A DNA stretch of 64,000 nucleotides from JAZDFC01 sp043808235 (GTDB lineage: Bacteria; Bacteroidota; Ignavibacteria; Ignavibacteriales; Melioribacteraceae). Shown piece by piece: positions 33,980 to 42,006 of this stretch; position 1 is the first letter of the stretch; the number at the start of each line of letters is the position of its first letter. The DNA lies in assembly GCA_043808235.1 (NCBI GenBank), contig JAZDFC010000105.1, forward strand, positions 124,001-188,000, written 5' to 3'. Below the pieces are notes generated by a model that was not told where the DNA came from, ran no database searches, and worked only from the letters and a program-made list of their open reading frames with translations. A program made the translations under genes and the position numbers.

Positions 33980-35932
33980 TTAAAGTTTTAAACCAATTCC
34001 ACCGTATACTGCGATTCCAGGTCCGTTAGGAAGAGTATTAACCCAGCCTCTGCTCATCTCGGTGTAATAGTAATCAGCATCCAATAAATTTTGTACATTG
34101 AGATTCAATTCGATCGGGAATTCAATTGGCAGTTGGTAAACGAAATTTAGGCTGAGAAGATCAACTGATTTTGCCTCGGGGTTAACTTTAGCGCCCATGT
34201 TTTCTTTTGGAGCGCCGAAAAATGTGTTGAAAATACCAACTGTAAAATCCTGGAACGGGCTAAAGAATGCGCCTATTTTCCCCATGAAATTAGGTACATA
34301 TAGCATGACTTTATCCTCGTCTGCATTTTTTTGATAAGTAGCTGAACCGGTGATAAAAATGTTTGAAGCTACAGTCCCCTTCCCTTCGAATTCGATGCCA
34401 TAAGTATTTAAATCACCGGCATTAGCATAAGTTACCACTCCGGTTTGGCCGGCAACCGGCACTCGGGTAATTGAATTGGTGTATTTACTGTTATAATATG
34501 TTAATGAAAGTTCGAGCGATTTCGCTGAGTAGAAAGCTTGAACATCAATTGTTGCAATTTTTTCAGGGCTTAAATTGGGATTACCCTTAACTGCAGGATT
34601 TTGAAGGAACATTTCAAGCGGCCAGGGTGATCTGAATGCAGCGCCGTATAAGGCCTTAATTCCAAATTCACCCGTAACATTGAAAATAGCTCCAAAACGC
34701 GGTACTACATCGGCATCTTTACCTTCGGGTTTGTTGTATTGCGCGCCAAGGATAAATTTTAATTCATCAATAGGTCTGTAATCCGCTTGCAGGTAACCTG
34801 ATACTTGGGTGATATTATATGGTTCTTTAATAGCGTCCTTATCCTGGATATCGTTTTTATTCCTTGAGTCCAGGACTCCGCCGAAAATGATATTCAAATT
34901 TTCGAGTATTTGACCGTTTATGGTAAGTTCACCAAGATAATCGGTGGATTTATGATGATCTTTGGGTATCAGCGCCTCATCGTTAATTGTAAGTTCGGTT
35001 CCGCTGTGAGAAAGATTCAATGAAGCTTCCCAATTATCGTCGAAATTGTAAGTATACCCTAAATTTAAAATCAACCGCGAAACTTTGTTTTTCCCTTTAT
35101 ACGTTGCATAAGGAAGAATGCCTAAAATGTTTTCAGTATCATTTGTGTAAAATCCGAGAAAACTAAATCCTTTATAAGAGGCATCTGCAGCAACACCAAG
35201 ATTTTTTTGTCCCGCCTTCATTTCAACCGGCAAGTTGTCACTCGCGGGTTTTGCCGTAATTGCATTATAATCCCAGCCGGTAATGTTGCCTATTTTAGCG
35301 CTTACTTTGGCATTGAAATCGTCATTAACGTATTTACCTGTTACCGTTCCTATAGTAGTGCCAAAGGAACCTGCTGTTATTTTTGCACCGAGTGACGAGG
35401 ATTCGTCATTATCCTTTGTAATAATATTAATAACACCTACAAACGCATTTGAACCGTACAATACCGAACCCGGCCCGCGGACTATTTCGATTTTTGATAT
35501 CATTTCTACAGGGAATCCGGCAAAAATTGCGTAATCAATGCCACCGCTAACTCCTTCCCTTATTGGTTTTCCATTGATTAATAAAAGTACGTGGTTATTA
35601 TAAAGTGTTCTCAGGTCACCCCTGAATCCAGTAGCGCTTGTACCAAATAAATGAGATACGAATGGCTGGATTGATGTGGCTCTTTGTAGAATTTCCGTAA
35701 TTGATGTTGCGCCGAAATATTTTATTTCCTCGGCAGTAATAGTAGAAATAATTCCCGGTGCATCCGTTGTTTTTTCTGCTTTTTTCGAAGCGGTTGTTAC
35801 TTCCACATTAAGCAAATCTTCGAGGCTTAGTTCTGCTAATTCACTTGCTGATGTTTCATCCTGTCCGTAAACCGAGCAAGTTAAAATAAATAAGAAAAGA
35901 AGAAATAGCGGCGTATAAAATTTATTAATCAT
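33980..35932 (-). CDS. TonB-dependent receptor of the YfiR/MCP cluster
   Basis: 650 residues, signal peptide to about Gly23. A short N-terminal segment L-S-L-E-D-L-L-N-V-E-V-T-T-A-S-K-K-A-E-K precedes the plug domain (about 50-172, with R-G-P-G-S-V-L-Y-G-S-N-A-F-V-G-V-I-N-I-I-T-K). This is the arrangement of receptors found next to YfiR/DUF4154 genes. The barrel (about 180-650) ends I-A-V-Y-G-G-I-G-L-K-L. There is no carboxypeptidase-regulatory or STN domain. Ligand unknown: no siderophore, cobalamin or sugar genes nearby. First gene of the receptor-yfiR-MCP run. Confidence 0.9.
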   Translation of the reverse strand: MINKFYTPLFLLFLFILTCSVYGQDETSASELAELSLEDLLNVEVTTASKKAEKTTDAPGIISTITAEEIKYFGATSITEILQRATSIQPFVSHLFGTSATGFRGDLRTLYNNHVLLLINGKPIREGVSGGIDYAIFAGFPVEMISKIEIVRGPGSVLYGSNAFVGVINIITKDNDESSSLGAKITAGSFGTTIGTVTGKYVNDDFNAKVSAKIGNITGWDYNAITAKPASDNLPVEMKAGQKNLGVAADASYKGFSFLGFYTNDTENILGILPYATYKGKNKVSRLILNLGYTYNFDDNWEASLNLSHSGTELTINDEALIPKDHHKSTDYLGELTINGQILENLNIIFGGVLDSRNKNDIQDKDAIKEPYNITQVSGYLQADYRPIDELKFILGAQYNKPEGKDADVVPRFGAIFNVTGEFGIKALYGAAFRSPWPLEMFLQNPAVKGNPNLSPEKIATIDVQAFYSAKSLELSLTYYNSKYTNSITRVPVAGQTGVVTYANAGDLNTYGIEFEGKGTVASNIFITGSATYQKNADEDKVMLYVPNFMGKIGAFFSPFQDFTVGIFNTFFGAPKENMGAKVNPEAKSVDLLSLNFVYQLPIEFPIELNLNVQNLLDADYYYTEMSRGWVNTLPNGPGIAVYGGIGLKL

Positions 35933-36663
35933 ATTATCTCCGATTGAGTTTTGTTATATGGATTCATGTAAAAATTTTATTTCGTCTTCATTATCGAAAT
36001 CTTAAAAAAAGAGTTGAATCAATTGTTGCAGAATGCTTAATGGGGTTGTGAATCGCGATTTTTACACGTTTAAATTCATTTTCAAGAAAGGAGATATTAC
36101 TCTATTTAACTCGAAGATGATTCTCAAACATTAATAATTAATTTCTTTTGGAATAGGAGGGGGAAGAGAATAAGAGGAGTCCCCCTCCAACAATAAAATT
36201 TATATGTAAAGTGTTCTTGGAATCCCGGAAATCCATTCCTCATTTTATCGAATTAAAACTGAGCAACAGAAAAATCATCCGTAATGGTAAATTTGCAATC
36301 AATATGTTGCATCCAAAATCGGTTTATCGGCTGTGTTTTAACCAATCTTTTCTGCGACTTGTTTATCGTCGCTCAGTTAAGCGAATGCGGTTTCGGATTT
36401 CGATACGGGACCGCAAACATGACCGGTGAGGCGTCGCGCACATTTTCCGGAAAACAAAGAACAACAGAATTTTTTTAATTACTCACACAAGATTATCGAT
36501 TGTAGTTACAATTAGTAAAGTGAATTGTTGTTAATTGCTTTTTAATGTTGCGAGCGGACTTATTGCTTAGCAAAGCGCCTATTTCCAAACGATTAGGGCG
36601 TCAATCGCGCTATCCTTTTATTCGGATGATCTTTAATAAGGAGTTTGTAGATTTGACAAAAAG
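35933..36663. other. Long non-coding interval upstream of the receptor
   Basis: About 730 bp without a supportable gene. 35933-36155 is AT-rich and probably holds the receptor promoter. 36280-36460 and 36545-36660 are richer in G and C than other gaps here and carry only short, Arg/Ser/Phe-rich open frames on the plus strand with no family signal. I suspect a dispersed non-coding repeat or an RNA gene but cannot show it. Confidence 0.4.
36156..36188. other. GC-rich hairpin 5' of the receptor gene
   Basis: Perfect 9-bp stem GGAGGGGGA (36156-36164 with 36180-36188) and a 15-nt loop, about 225 nt before the receptor start. No T-run on either strand, so leader structure or repeat rather than a standard terminator. 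Confidence 0.45.
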
Positions 36664-36691
36664 CGGGAGAAATCTTTATAGAATTCTCCCG
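36664..36691 (-). terminator. Rho-independent terminator of the second chemoreceptor gene
   Basis: 8-bp stem CGGGAGAA (36664-36671 with 36684-36691) followed on the minus strand by CTTTTTG, 94 nt after the chemoreceptor stop. A smaller stem lies between it and the gene. Confidence 0.8.
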
Positions 36692-36784
36692 AATAACATT
36701 TTCAATTTCCGTTTGGAAATATTCGGACTACAATAACTTTAATGTAAATTTAATATTGTTTACCATTGATCTAAAAGTTACAGA

Positions 36785-38920
36785 TTAATTGTGATAGAAT
36801 TTGGCGTTTATGTCAGAAAACCCAATATCATCATTGTGGCTATCCTTTTGACCGCCGTTGCCATTCCCTTCCCAAAGAGAGTGTGAGATCACATTAAATT
36901 TTCCAATTAATTTCTGAAGATTTTCGGTTAGCTTAATTAGGTTTTCTGTTGAGTTAGCTATCTGCTGAGCTCCTTGAGCCGACTCGCGAGTTACATTCGA
37001 AATAGCTTCGAGGCTTTTGCTTATCTGTTCGGCTGCCGACGACTGTTCTTCGCTGGCTGCCGCTACTTGCGATACTACATCTATTGTTTCGTTCGTGCTT
37101 CCTATTATTTCATCTAACGATAGTAAGGCTTTGCTTGCCAGCGTTTTCCCTGCCTCTACTTCATTTGTTCCATTATCAATGGATTCAACAGCTTCTTGTG
37201 TGTCATATTGAATTTGCTTTATCATTGCCGCAATTTCTTTTGTTGCCTTTGTGGTTCTTTCTGCAAGTTTGCGCACTTCGTCAGCAACAACCGCAAATCC
37301 TCTGCCTTGCTCGCCTGCTCGCGCTGCTTCAATCGCCGCGTTCAAAGCGAGTAGATTTGTTTGGTCCGCGATGTCATCAATTACCTGGATTATCTCGCCT
37401 ATCTGACTACTGCTGTTACCGAGTTTCTTAACAATTGAAGCGGCATTGCTTACAACCTCCGCAATTTTATTCATTCCTTCAACTGTCTGTTTTACAACTT
37501 CGCCCCCGTTTTTTGCGGAGTAACCTGCCTTCTTCGAAAATTCTGCCGCTGAATTTACATTTTTTGAGGTTTGAAGAATTGTAGAAGTCATTTCTTCAAC
37601 TGCGGCAGCTACTTCGCTGGTTTGGGCCGATTGTTCCTGCGACCCCGCCGCCATTTCTTCAACACTTGATGAAATTTGATTTGATGCAGATGCCGTTGAA
37701 CTTACCGAGTCTTTAACCTGGCTTAACATATCATTTAACGAATTGGCTAACTGGTTAATACTGTTTTTAATTATTTGATGATCGCCTTTATAGTCTCCTT
37801 CCATTTTATATCTAAAATCACCTGACGCCATAAACTCTAATATTTTTGAACCCTCGTTTATCGGTTTTATTACCGCATCAAGAGTGTCGTTAAATCCCTT
37901 TACAATTTCGCTGTATCCCCCGTGGAAATTATGTTCGTTGCCGCGGGTGCTTAATCTTCCTTCAAGAGCTGCCGTTGTCAATAGATCCGTTTCTTTTTTT
38001 AGATTTCTAAGTGTATATAATATTTTATTTAATGCCGGCGTAAGTTCGTCTTTTTCATCCTGCATCCTTACTTCTACAGACAAATCGCCATCGGCAGCTT
38101 TATACATTGTTTGGGTAAAGCTGTGAAGCGTATCCGCAAAACTATTCATTGCATTCGCCAATATTCCAATTTCATCTTTTGAATCAACATTTACCCGTAC
38201 ATTTAAATGGCCCTTTTGCAATTCCACCATCATATCCGAAGCCTCGGCAAGGGGTTTGCTAATATTTCTCGATATGCCGATCCCCGCAACTAAGGAAATA
38301 ACAAGTACAATCAACGAGCCGAAAATCATTAAAAGCCATGCTGAATTGTATGACGAACTACTTTCGGCAACGTCCTCGGCGGAAAACTTCTCGATATCCC
38401 CCGTTAGTTGATCTACTATATCTCTCGCGGCTTCAAATGCCGTAGCACCTTCCCCAAAAGAAATATTTTTTGCCCCGGCTTTTTCTTTTGTTGTGTCGGC
38501 TTCGCATGAAGTAATTATACTTTTCGAAATATTAATCCAAGCTTCTCGAAGTGTTTCATATTTTTTCAACTGCTCTGGATTAACTTTGTCGCCAACCGCT
38601 ATTTTAAATTTTTCCCATCTTTCAATTGACTGCTGGATGTTTTCATCGTTTTCTTTTTTTAACTCGGTAAATTTATCTGTACCGGCATCGGTGAAGATCA
38701 GCGTTCGCTGGGCAACAAGTGCTTGCTGCATATCCCGATCTATCTGGAGAAGATAGTTAGTGCTGGGAAGATTAATTTCAGCAAAATTTTGTGTGGTAGA
38801 ATGGATAGCCGATATATTCAACAAGCCGGTGCCTGCAATTATTCCAATGAATATTATGAGAAGTGTAAAGGAATAGAACAACTTCTTTTTTACCGTTAGA
38901 TTATTTATGAACTTTTTCAT
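36785..38920 (-). CDS. Methyl-accepting chemotaxis protein with four-helix-bundle sensor
   Basis: 711 residues. Helix 1 (about 12-32) and helix 2 (about 193-215) flank an all-helical periplasmic domain of about 160 residues of the 4HB_MCP type (L-P-S-T-N-Y-L-L-Q-I-D-R-D-M-Q-Q-A-L-V-A). HAMP (216-270) is followed by HAMP-like repeats and an MCP domain. From G-G-Y-S-E-I-V-K-G-F-N-D-T-L onward it is nearly the same as the CHASE8-type chemoreceptor, including the whole tip, so the two share a signalling module behind different sensors. No CheR-binding pentapeptide at the C-terminus. It lies 55 nt downstream of a barrel-gene fragment and ends in its own terminator. Confidence 0.93.
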   Translation of the reverse strand: MKKFINNLTVKKKLFYSFTLLIIFIGIIAGTGLLNISAIHSTTQNFAEINLPSTNYLLQIDRDMQQALVAQRTLIFTDAGTDKFTELKKENDENIQQSIERWEKFKIAVGDKVNPEQLKKYETLREAWINISKSIITSCEADTTKEKAGAKNISFGEGATAFEAARDIVDQLTGDIEKFSAEDVAESSSSYNSAWLLMIFGSLIVLVISLVAGIGISRNISKPLAEASDMMVELQKGHLNVRVNVDSKDEIGILANAMNSFADTLHSFTQTMYKAADGDLSVEVRMQDEKDELTPALNKILYTLRNLKKETDLLTTAALEGRLSTRGNEHNFHGGYSEIVKGFNDTLDAVIKPINEGSKILEFMASGDFRYKMEGDYKGDHQIIKNSINQLANSLNDMLSQVKDSVSSTASASNQISSSVEEMAAGSQEQSAQTSEVAAAVEEMTSTILQTSKNVNSAAEFSKKAGYSAKNGGEVVKQTVEGMNKIAEVVSNAASIVKKLGNSSSQIGEIIQVIDDIADQTNLLALNAAIEAARAGEQGRGFAVVADEVRKLAERTTKATKEIAAMIKQIQYDTQEAVESIDNGTNEVEAGKTLASKALLSLDEIIGSTNETIDVVSQVAAASEEQSSAAEQISKSLEAISNVTRESAQGAQQIANSTENLIKLTENLQKLIGKFNVISHSLWEGNGNGGQKDSHNDDIGFSDINAKFYHN

Positions 38921-38975
38921 AATGAACTCCGCTAATTACTTTTCTTTATATCTGTATTCTTCAAATTATTTTGTA

Positions 38976-39119
38976 TTAAAATCTCGATTGAATTTCGATC
39001 GCCAATTTATTTGGATTATCGCTTCCGTCGGCATAATCAAGCAACATGTAATTAAATGCGTACATGTGCAAAATTGATTTTTGAAAAACTGCCCTTAGGA
39101 CACGAAAAAAATTTATGCA
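38976..39119 (-). pseudogene. C-terminal fragment of an outer-membrane barrel gene
   Basis: 47 open codons after an in-frame stop read F-R-V-L-R-A-V-F-Q-K-S-I-L, then M-Y-A-F-N-Y-M-L-L-D-Y-A-D-G-S and, at the end, K-L-A-I-E-I-Q-S-R-F followed by a stop. The alternating pattern and terminal Arg-Phe are those of the last strands of an outer-membrane beta-barrel. No start codon or signal peptide precedes it, and a run of seven T residues stands at its upstream edge. I take it as the 3' remnant of a gene once upstream of the chemoreceptor. It fills part of the 355-bp gap; the remainder (39120-39275) shows nothing else. Confidence 0.55.
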
Positions 39120-39275
39120 TCACGAGCAGCTATTACGCTTCAAAAAAGAATATAATTTTCGTTTTATTATCGGCAAATACTTTTAAAATCTTTAAGGCTT
39201 GATGCGAATGGTCGTATTTTCGTTGTAAGTTGGCATAATTTGATGTGAACGATTGGGGATGAATCGGAATTTAAT

Positions 39276-40040
39276 CTATATAATGAATTTCCGTTTTAGT
39301 TTTTTATAGTATCCTCGACTGGCAATCTGTGGTTCTTTATGGTTTTTCATATAGATGCGAAGTGTTTGGTTAAACCACTTTTCAATTTGATTTACGAACT
39401 CAAGGTTAACTATTGTCGCACGATGAATACGTACAAATAATTCTTCGGGTAATAACCTTTCCCATTCGTTCATGGATTTTCTAACTACTATAATCTTCCC
39501 GTCGATTAAATGAACATTCGAGTAAATATTGTCTGCCGCGATAAGTTCGATACTGTCTATTCTAATTTTCTCCAAAATACTGCCGGTATCAATTACAATA
39601 AAATTTCCCGAATCGATCTTCTCTTTAGTCCGGGCATCGGAAGTAATAGCTGCTTTTATATTTTCGTGCTTTGCAAATCTTGATTTAACAGCATCAAGTA
39701 ATTCTGTTATACGAAAAGGTTTTGTAAGATAATCGTCTGCACCGAGCACCATACCCTTTCTTAAATCTTCTCTTTCAGCCTTTGCGCTAATAAAAATAAA
39801 CGGAGTAGACATTAGAATTTTTTTATTGTGAATATTTTCAAGAAGCCAATAGCCGTCATATTCGGGCATCATTATATCGCAAATTATTAAATCCGGGTAA
39901 TGTAATAACGCTTGTTCCAATCCAAACTTTCCGTTTTTCGCTTGCAGTACTTCATAGTTTTCGGAGGATAAGGCTGTAGCGAGACTATCTAGTAAAAGTT
40001 TATCGTCTTCTACAATAAGAATTTTTTTCCTGGCACCCAC
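39276..40040 (-). CDS. LytTR-family response regulator
   Basis: 254 residues from GTG 40040. The GGAGG 4 nt before it and the immediate G-A-R-K-K-I-L-I-V-E-D-D receiver start support this over an ATG 45 nt upstream, which overlaps a gene fragment. Receiver domain 1-125: acidic pair E-D-D, phosphorylated Asp55 in I-C-D-I-M-M-P, Lys107 in Y-L-T-K-P-F. LytTR DNA-binding domain about 150-250 with F-V-R-I-H-R-A-T-I-V-N and the basic end S-R-G-Y-Y-K-K-L-K-R-K-F. It controls transcription from direct-repeat sites; no cognate histidine kinase is in the window, so the partner lies elsewhere. Confidence 0.92.
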   Translation of the reverse strand: MGARKKILIVEDDKLLLDSLATALSSENYEVLQAKNGKFGLEQALLHYPDLIICDIMMPEYDGYWLLENIHNKKILMSTPFIFISAKAEREDLRKGMVLGADDYLTKPFRITELLDAVKSRFAKHENIKAAITSDARTKEKIDSGNFIVIDTGSILEKIRIDSIELIAADNIYSNVHLIDGKIIVVRKSMNEWERLLPEELFVRIHRATIVNLEFVNQIEKWFNQTLRIYMKNHKEPQIASRGYYKKLKRKFII

Positions 40041-40066
40041 TTTACCTCCGGAATTAATTAATAAAA

Positions 40067-40174
40067 TTAAAAACCAAGCATCCATACAATTTCAAATGTC
40101 GACCAGACCGAACCGGGTCCTAATTCAATTGGAGTTCTGAATAAATTGCCAATAATATTTAAAGCCCCACACCC
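40067..40174 (-). pseudogene. C-terminal fragment of a lost gene upstream of the LytTR regulator
   Basis: 35 open codons end N-I-I-G-N-L-F-R-T-P-I-E-L-G-P-G then W-S-T-F-E-I-V-W-M-L-G-F and a stop. The frame directly upstream (to about 40210) reads I-T-L-F-F-G-H-Q-N-E-G-V-G, so a single frameshift would extend it. There is no start codon. The terminal Phe and strand-like end suggest a membrane or barrel protein. The LytTR GTG follows 26 nt later, so it was probably once the second gene of an operon. Confidence 0.45.
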
Positions 40175-40269
40175 TCATTCTGATGTCCGAAAAATAGCGT
40201 TATCTTTTATTTAAAATCCACAGGAAAGCATTGGGGAAAATTAAAAAATCCAAAGTAAGTCCCGATCTA

Positions 40270-40677
40270 TTACTTGACGATCAATAGTTTCTTAGTAACA
40301 ACATGATCGGAGAAAAATATTTTTGCTACGTAAATTCCTGACTTCTCAATAAAACTGAAATTAAGTTTATAATCGCCGGATTCTAAAAAATCGTTGAGAA
40401 CAAGCCAGCATTTTGCACCCTCATTATTAATTAAATATACTTTCAACGAATCGCATTTCCCAACTTTGAACCGAAGCTCTGTTACCGGACCAAAGGGATT
40501 GGGATAATTTTGGGTCGAATCTTTTTTCGCCCAAGGATCATCTTTGAAAATTGTGCCGCAGTTATCTAATGGGATTAACTCAACATCAAGCTGAGTAGGA
40601 ATATTACTGGTCGACGAACAATGATAACAGCAGAATATTAATATCATCATTAAAATTAAATTAATCTTACTTGTCAT
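40270..40677 (-). CDS. Miniature exported protein that is mostly a sorting-like domain
   Basis: 135 residues from the ATG at 40677, which overlaps the end of the SGNH gene by 11 nt; ATGs at 40713 and 40689 are also in frame. The signal (I-N-L-I-L-M-M-I-L-I-F-C-C) may be a lipoprotein signal. Only about 35 residues separate it from N-Y-P-N-P-F-G-P-V-T-E-L-R-F, a variant of the T9SS motif (G instead of N), followed by a complete beta domain ending K-K-L-L-I-V-K. Thus the protein is nearly all sorting domain with no cargo. Role unknown; coupled to the SGNH hydrolase. Confidence 0.7.
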   Translation of the reverse strand: MTSKINLILMMILIFCCYHCSSTSNIPTQLDVELIPLDNCGTIFKDDPWAKKDSTQNYPNPFGPVTELRFKVGKCDSLKVYLINNEGAKCWLVLNDFLESGDYKLNFSFIEKSGIYVAKIFFSDHVVTKKLLIVK

Positions 40678-41656
40678 TTTTATTGCCATCCCATTTTTCA
40701 ATATAATTGGCAATTACTTTATGCCCGTGTTTTGAAAAATGAATGCCGTCACCATATAAATATAACTCCCCGGGATTTTGCGACGCTCTACCGATGTGCT
40801 CACATAAGTTGTGAACTTCAATCCGGTCATAAGTAAGCGAATCAGCCAGAAGTTTTTGCGATCGAAAACTTTGAAAATTTCTTTTGCGCAATTGATATTC
40901 ATACGGCAGCAAAAATATAGTTAGTGGAATATTACGAGATTTTAAAATTTCGCTGATTTGGCGAAGCGCGGATAAAGATTGAAGAAAATATTTGTTTTTA
41001 TGATTATAGAATTGTTCATCATATAAAAAATATGATTTCGGTCTGTCGGCAAAAGTGTTCTTTAAAAAATAGTATAATTTGAAATTACGTTTAAAAAAGT
41101 TACCTGCTTTGTTTAATAGTCCGTCTGAACCTCTCTCGGGTGAATTATCATCAGGGATACTGTCGTAAACATCACTCAGACACCAAAAAAGATGCACCTG
41201 TGAAATGTTCAATCCGTTTTTATCCTCATCAATAATTTTATTTATAACGTTCAAATAATCCATTACGGAATACCCAATCATTGATGAATTGAGAACTACC
41301 TGATTGCATTCATTATTAATAATTCCCGCAAAAGTGGAATCAGGCTCTACTCCAATTCCCATAGTAATTGAATCGCCAAGATATAGAATGGTGTCGCCTC
41401 TTGTATTGTCTTTCGAGTATGCCCCAAATCCCTTATCGTTGACTTTTTTTAATACTCCATTGCTTATTCCAGTTGCGTTGGGATTTAATCCGGGCGAGTC
41501 GTAATAAACACTGTCTCTCAGCAATGTGTATTCTGTTCCGGCTATTTGTATTTCCGGGAAGAACAACTGAACAGAGATTTCACACAGAAAAAAAAGACTT
41601 AGTATAATTATGACATTGAAAAAAATTAGTTTAAGATATTTGAGGAATGTGTTCAA
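40667..41656 (-). CDS. SGNH/GDSL-family hydrolase, membrane anchored
   Basis: 329 residues. The only usable start is TTG at 41656: a stop codon lies 15 nt upstream in frame and no ATG is near. One N-terminal membrane helix (about 10-32). SGNH block I G-D-S-I-T-M-G with Ser96, and block V D-G-I-H-F-S with Asp303 and His306 near the C-terminus. It probably removes or adds acyl groups on glycans or lipids at the periplasmic side. The miniature sorting-domain protein overlaps its 3' end. Confidence 0.82.
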   Translation of the reverse strand: MNTFLKYLKLIFFNVIIILSLFFLCEISVQLFFPEIQIAGTEYTLLRDSVYYDSPGLNPNATGISNGVLKKVNDKGFGAYSKDNTRGDTILYLGDSITMGIGVEPDSTFAGIINNECNQVVLNSSMIGYSVMDYLNVINKIIDEDKNGLNISQVHLFWCLSDVYDSIPDDNSPERGSDGLLNKAGNFFKRNFKLYYFLKNTFADRPKSYFLYDEQFYNHKNKYFLQSLSALRQISEILKSRNIPLTIFLLPYEYQLRKRNFQSFRSQKLLADSLTYDRIEVHNLCEHIGRASQNPGELYLYGDGIHFSKHGHKVIANYIEKWDGNKNDK

Positions 41657-41680
41657 AATAGTCGTGTCTCAAATTTGTGT

Positions 41681-41827
41681 TTATTGCAACTTATCAAAGA
41701 CGATTTTTTCACTACGCGAACATAACGAATCACTAAATTCTATTCTCTTTTTTACAGCCACAGCTTTATAAAATGTGTAGCAAAAAATCCCATCGTTTTC
41801 CGCTGTCCGATAGAGATCGAAAATCAT
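41681..41827 (-). CDS. Possible 48-codon small protein
   Basis: ATG at 41827, stop at 41681-41683, 24 nt before the SGNH start and on the same strand. Mixed, protein-like composition (begins M-I-F-D-L-Y-R-T-A-E-N-D-G, ends S-R-S-E-K-I-V-F-D-K-L-Q), open for 14 more codons upstream of the ATG. No Shine-Dalgarno and no known family. It could be a short leader protein or another 3' gene remnant. Confidence 0.25.
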   Translation of the reverse strand: MIFDLYRTAENDGIFCYTFYKAVAVKKRIEFSDSLCSRSEKIVFDKLQ

Positions 41828-42006
41828 ATCTACATTAAATGAATTAATAAGAGTAATCCAACAAATTTAACTTAAGTGATTTCATTACATCAAAACTAAT
41901 CCGTTAGAAATCTATTTTCAATATAATTTCCTTCGTTTATTTCTGGTCATTTCGGTAATTTTCTTTCGTAATTATTGCTTTATTACCGAACATTTTAGGA
42001 GGAAAA
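41828..42006. other. Divergent promoter region
   Basis: AT-rich, non-coding spacer between the minus-strand SGNH genes and the plus-strand racemase operon. It ends in an AGGAGG ribosome-binding site at 41997-42002. No clear promoter box or operator was singled out. Confidence 0.4.

Noticed and set aside
36211..36736. Three plus-strand open frames of 63-72 codons
   Set aside because: Composition dominated by Arg, Ser and Phe, no ribosome sites, overlap each other and a terminator; treated as non-coding.
40041..40085. 15-residue N-terminal extension of the LytTR regulator
   Set aside because: It overlaps the end of an upstream gene fragment in another frame, and GGAGG stands 4 nt before the internal GTG.
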